Below are positions 24,066-24,690 of a stretch of 24,690 bases of DNA, in pieces (position 1 is the first letter of the stretch; each line of letters starts with the position of its first letter). This stretch comes from Acetatifactor sp. (GTDB lineage Bacteria; Bacillota; Clostridia; Lachnospirales; Lachnospiraceae). The notes below the pieces were generated by a model. That model searched no databases. It had not been told where the DNA came from and saw only the letters and a list, made by a program, of their open reading frames with translations. The stretch spans positions 1 through 24,690 of the forward strand of contig JAEDMI010000012.1 of the NCBI GenBank assembly GCA_016303085.1, given 5' to 3'. The translations under genes and the position numbers were made by a program.

Positions 24066-24690
24066 GGTGCTGACCGGAATTCAGCTTTGCAATTTGTTCG
24101 GTATCAATGAAATTCGCTATACAAGGGACAAAAAGAAGAAAGCACAGGCGTTGGGGCTTGGAGTTGTGTGGGTGCTTTTGATTCTGATGTTTCAGTTTTA
24201 TATCGGCGGTTATGCCTATGTGTTGACCACCGTGGGAATGGCGGAACTGATTCCCGCATTGCTGGCAGCGGTGATAAGCCTGGTGATTCTGTTTTTCTCA
24301 TTCTTTAAGGCGGGAAGCGTTGTTTTTCAAAAGAAGGCTTTTGAACTTCAAATGTCCTTACCTGTAAAAAAGGCATCTGTCATTATCAGCAGATTCCTGA
24401 CGATGTATGTAACCAATCTGATGCTTTCCGTGCTGGTAATTCTTCCCGGGCTGGGAGTTTATGTTTGGTACGGTAAGCCGGGGCTGCTTTTTTATCTGTA
24501 CTCGGCGGTGGGGCTGTCTGTTCTTCCGCTGTTGCCTTTGACCCTTGCCACCGCGATGGGGGCGTTCATTTTGGCTGTCAGCGCTAAGTGGAAGCATAAA
24601 AATCTGGTCAATATCTTTTTGACTTTACTGCTGATTCTGCTGATTTTTGGAGGAAGTATGCTAATGTCCGGCAAAGCCGGAGGCACAGGG
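24049..24690 (+). CDS. ABC-2-type permease, N-terminal 214 residues (partial)
   Basis: The frame starts with an ATG at 24049 inside the end of the ATPase gene (overlap of 17 bases, GGAGGTGGCGG just upstream) and is open to the window's end. A cytoplasmic start with basic residues (RDKKKKAQ) is followed by about five hydrophobic segments: near residues 38-60, 67-88, 117-140, 145-178 and 190-205. The short motif SLPVKKASVIISRFLTMYV between helices 2 and 3 is typical of permeases that pair with this kind of ATPase. No peptidase domain or extracellular domain is seen in the part present. It should form the membrane channel of the exporter. Confidence 0.85.
   Translation, partial: MGRQIRVLTGIQLCNLFGINEIRYTRDKKKKAQALGLGVVWVLLILMFQFYIGGYAYVLTTVGMAELIPALLAAVISLVILFFSFFKAGSVVFQKKAFELQMSLPVKKASVIISRFLTMYVTNLMLSVLVILPGLGVYVWYGKPGLLFYLYSAVGLSVLPLLPLTLATAMGAFILAVSAKWKHKNLVNIFLTLLLILLIFGGSMLMSGKAGGTG

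Overview
The window reads as a chromosomal segment of a Gram-positive anaerobe of the Clostridia, most likely a Lachnospiraceae-type gut bacterium. The grounds are purine-rich Shine-Dalgarno sites before almost every gene, moderate GC, an oxygen-sensitive 2-hydroxyacyl-CoA dehydratase-type activase, an acetyl-CoA-type MetA, a DUF4349 lipoprotein and an XRE/TPR regulator next to an ABC exporter. This placement is inference from gene content. I see no tRNA, rRNA, CRISPR array, insertion sequence or prophage; the window is mostly ordinary core genome.

Layout. (1) 1-177 is the 3' end of a glutamate dehydrogenase gene, closed by a strong terminator. (2) 210-1039 holds a decayed, frameshifted gene with no usable start. 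(3) 1141-2808 is a membrane-bound sensor diguanylate cyclase with its own promoter and terminator. (4) 2969-11025 is a tight plus-strand cluster: RNase H1, an RluF-type pseudouridine synthase, a divergent NAD+-dependent DNA ligase, MetA, a large SNF2-family helicase and a small coiled-coil protein. It ends in a long hairpin that probably also terminates the convergent gene. (5) 11115-15350 (minus) is a 1411-residue fusion of two activase ATPase domains with dehydratase-like domains. (6) 15644-20730 is a second plus-strand cluster: a rhomboid-fold membrane protein with a zinc ribbon, a sigma-70-like protein without a recognisable DNA-binding part, an unknown 140-residue protein and a PreP-type M16C metallopeptidase. 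(7) 20826-21806 is a DUF4349 lipoprotein with a terminator. (8) 21852-22055 (minus) is a relic of an aldehyde dehydrogenase gene. (9) 22167 to the window end is an operon of an XRE-family regulator, an ABC ATPase and the start of its permease, behind a good promoter.

Working together. The 2969-11025 cluster joins nucleic-acid housekeeping (RNA:DNA hybrid removal, nick sealing, a DNA translocase, rRNA modification) with methionine synthesis; shared transcription is supported by short gaps and overlaps, but a shared function is not. The XRE-ABC operon looks like a self-regulated exporter. The most interesting unexplained parts are the sigma-like protein at 16592, the rhomboid-fold protein beside it and the fused activase. 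I did not find convincing evidence of a wholly new defence, mobile or biosynthetic system.
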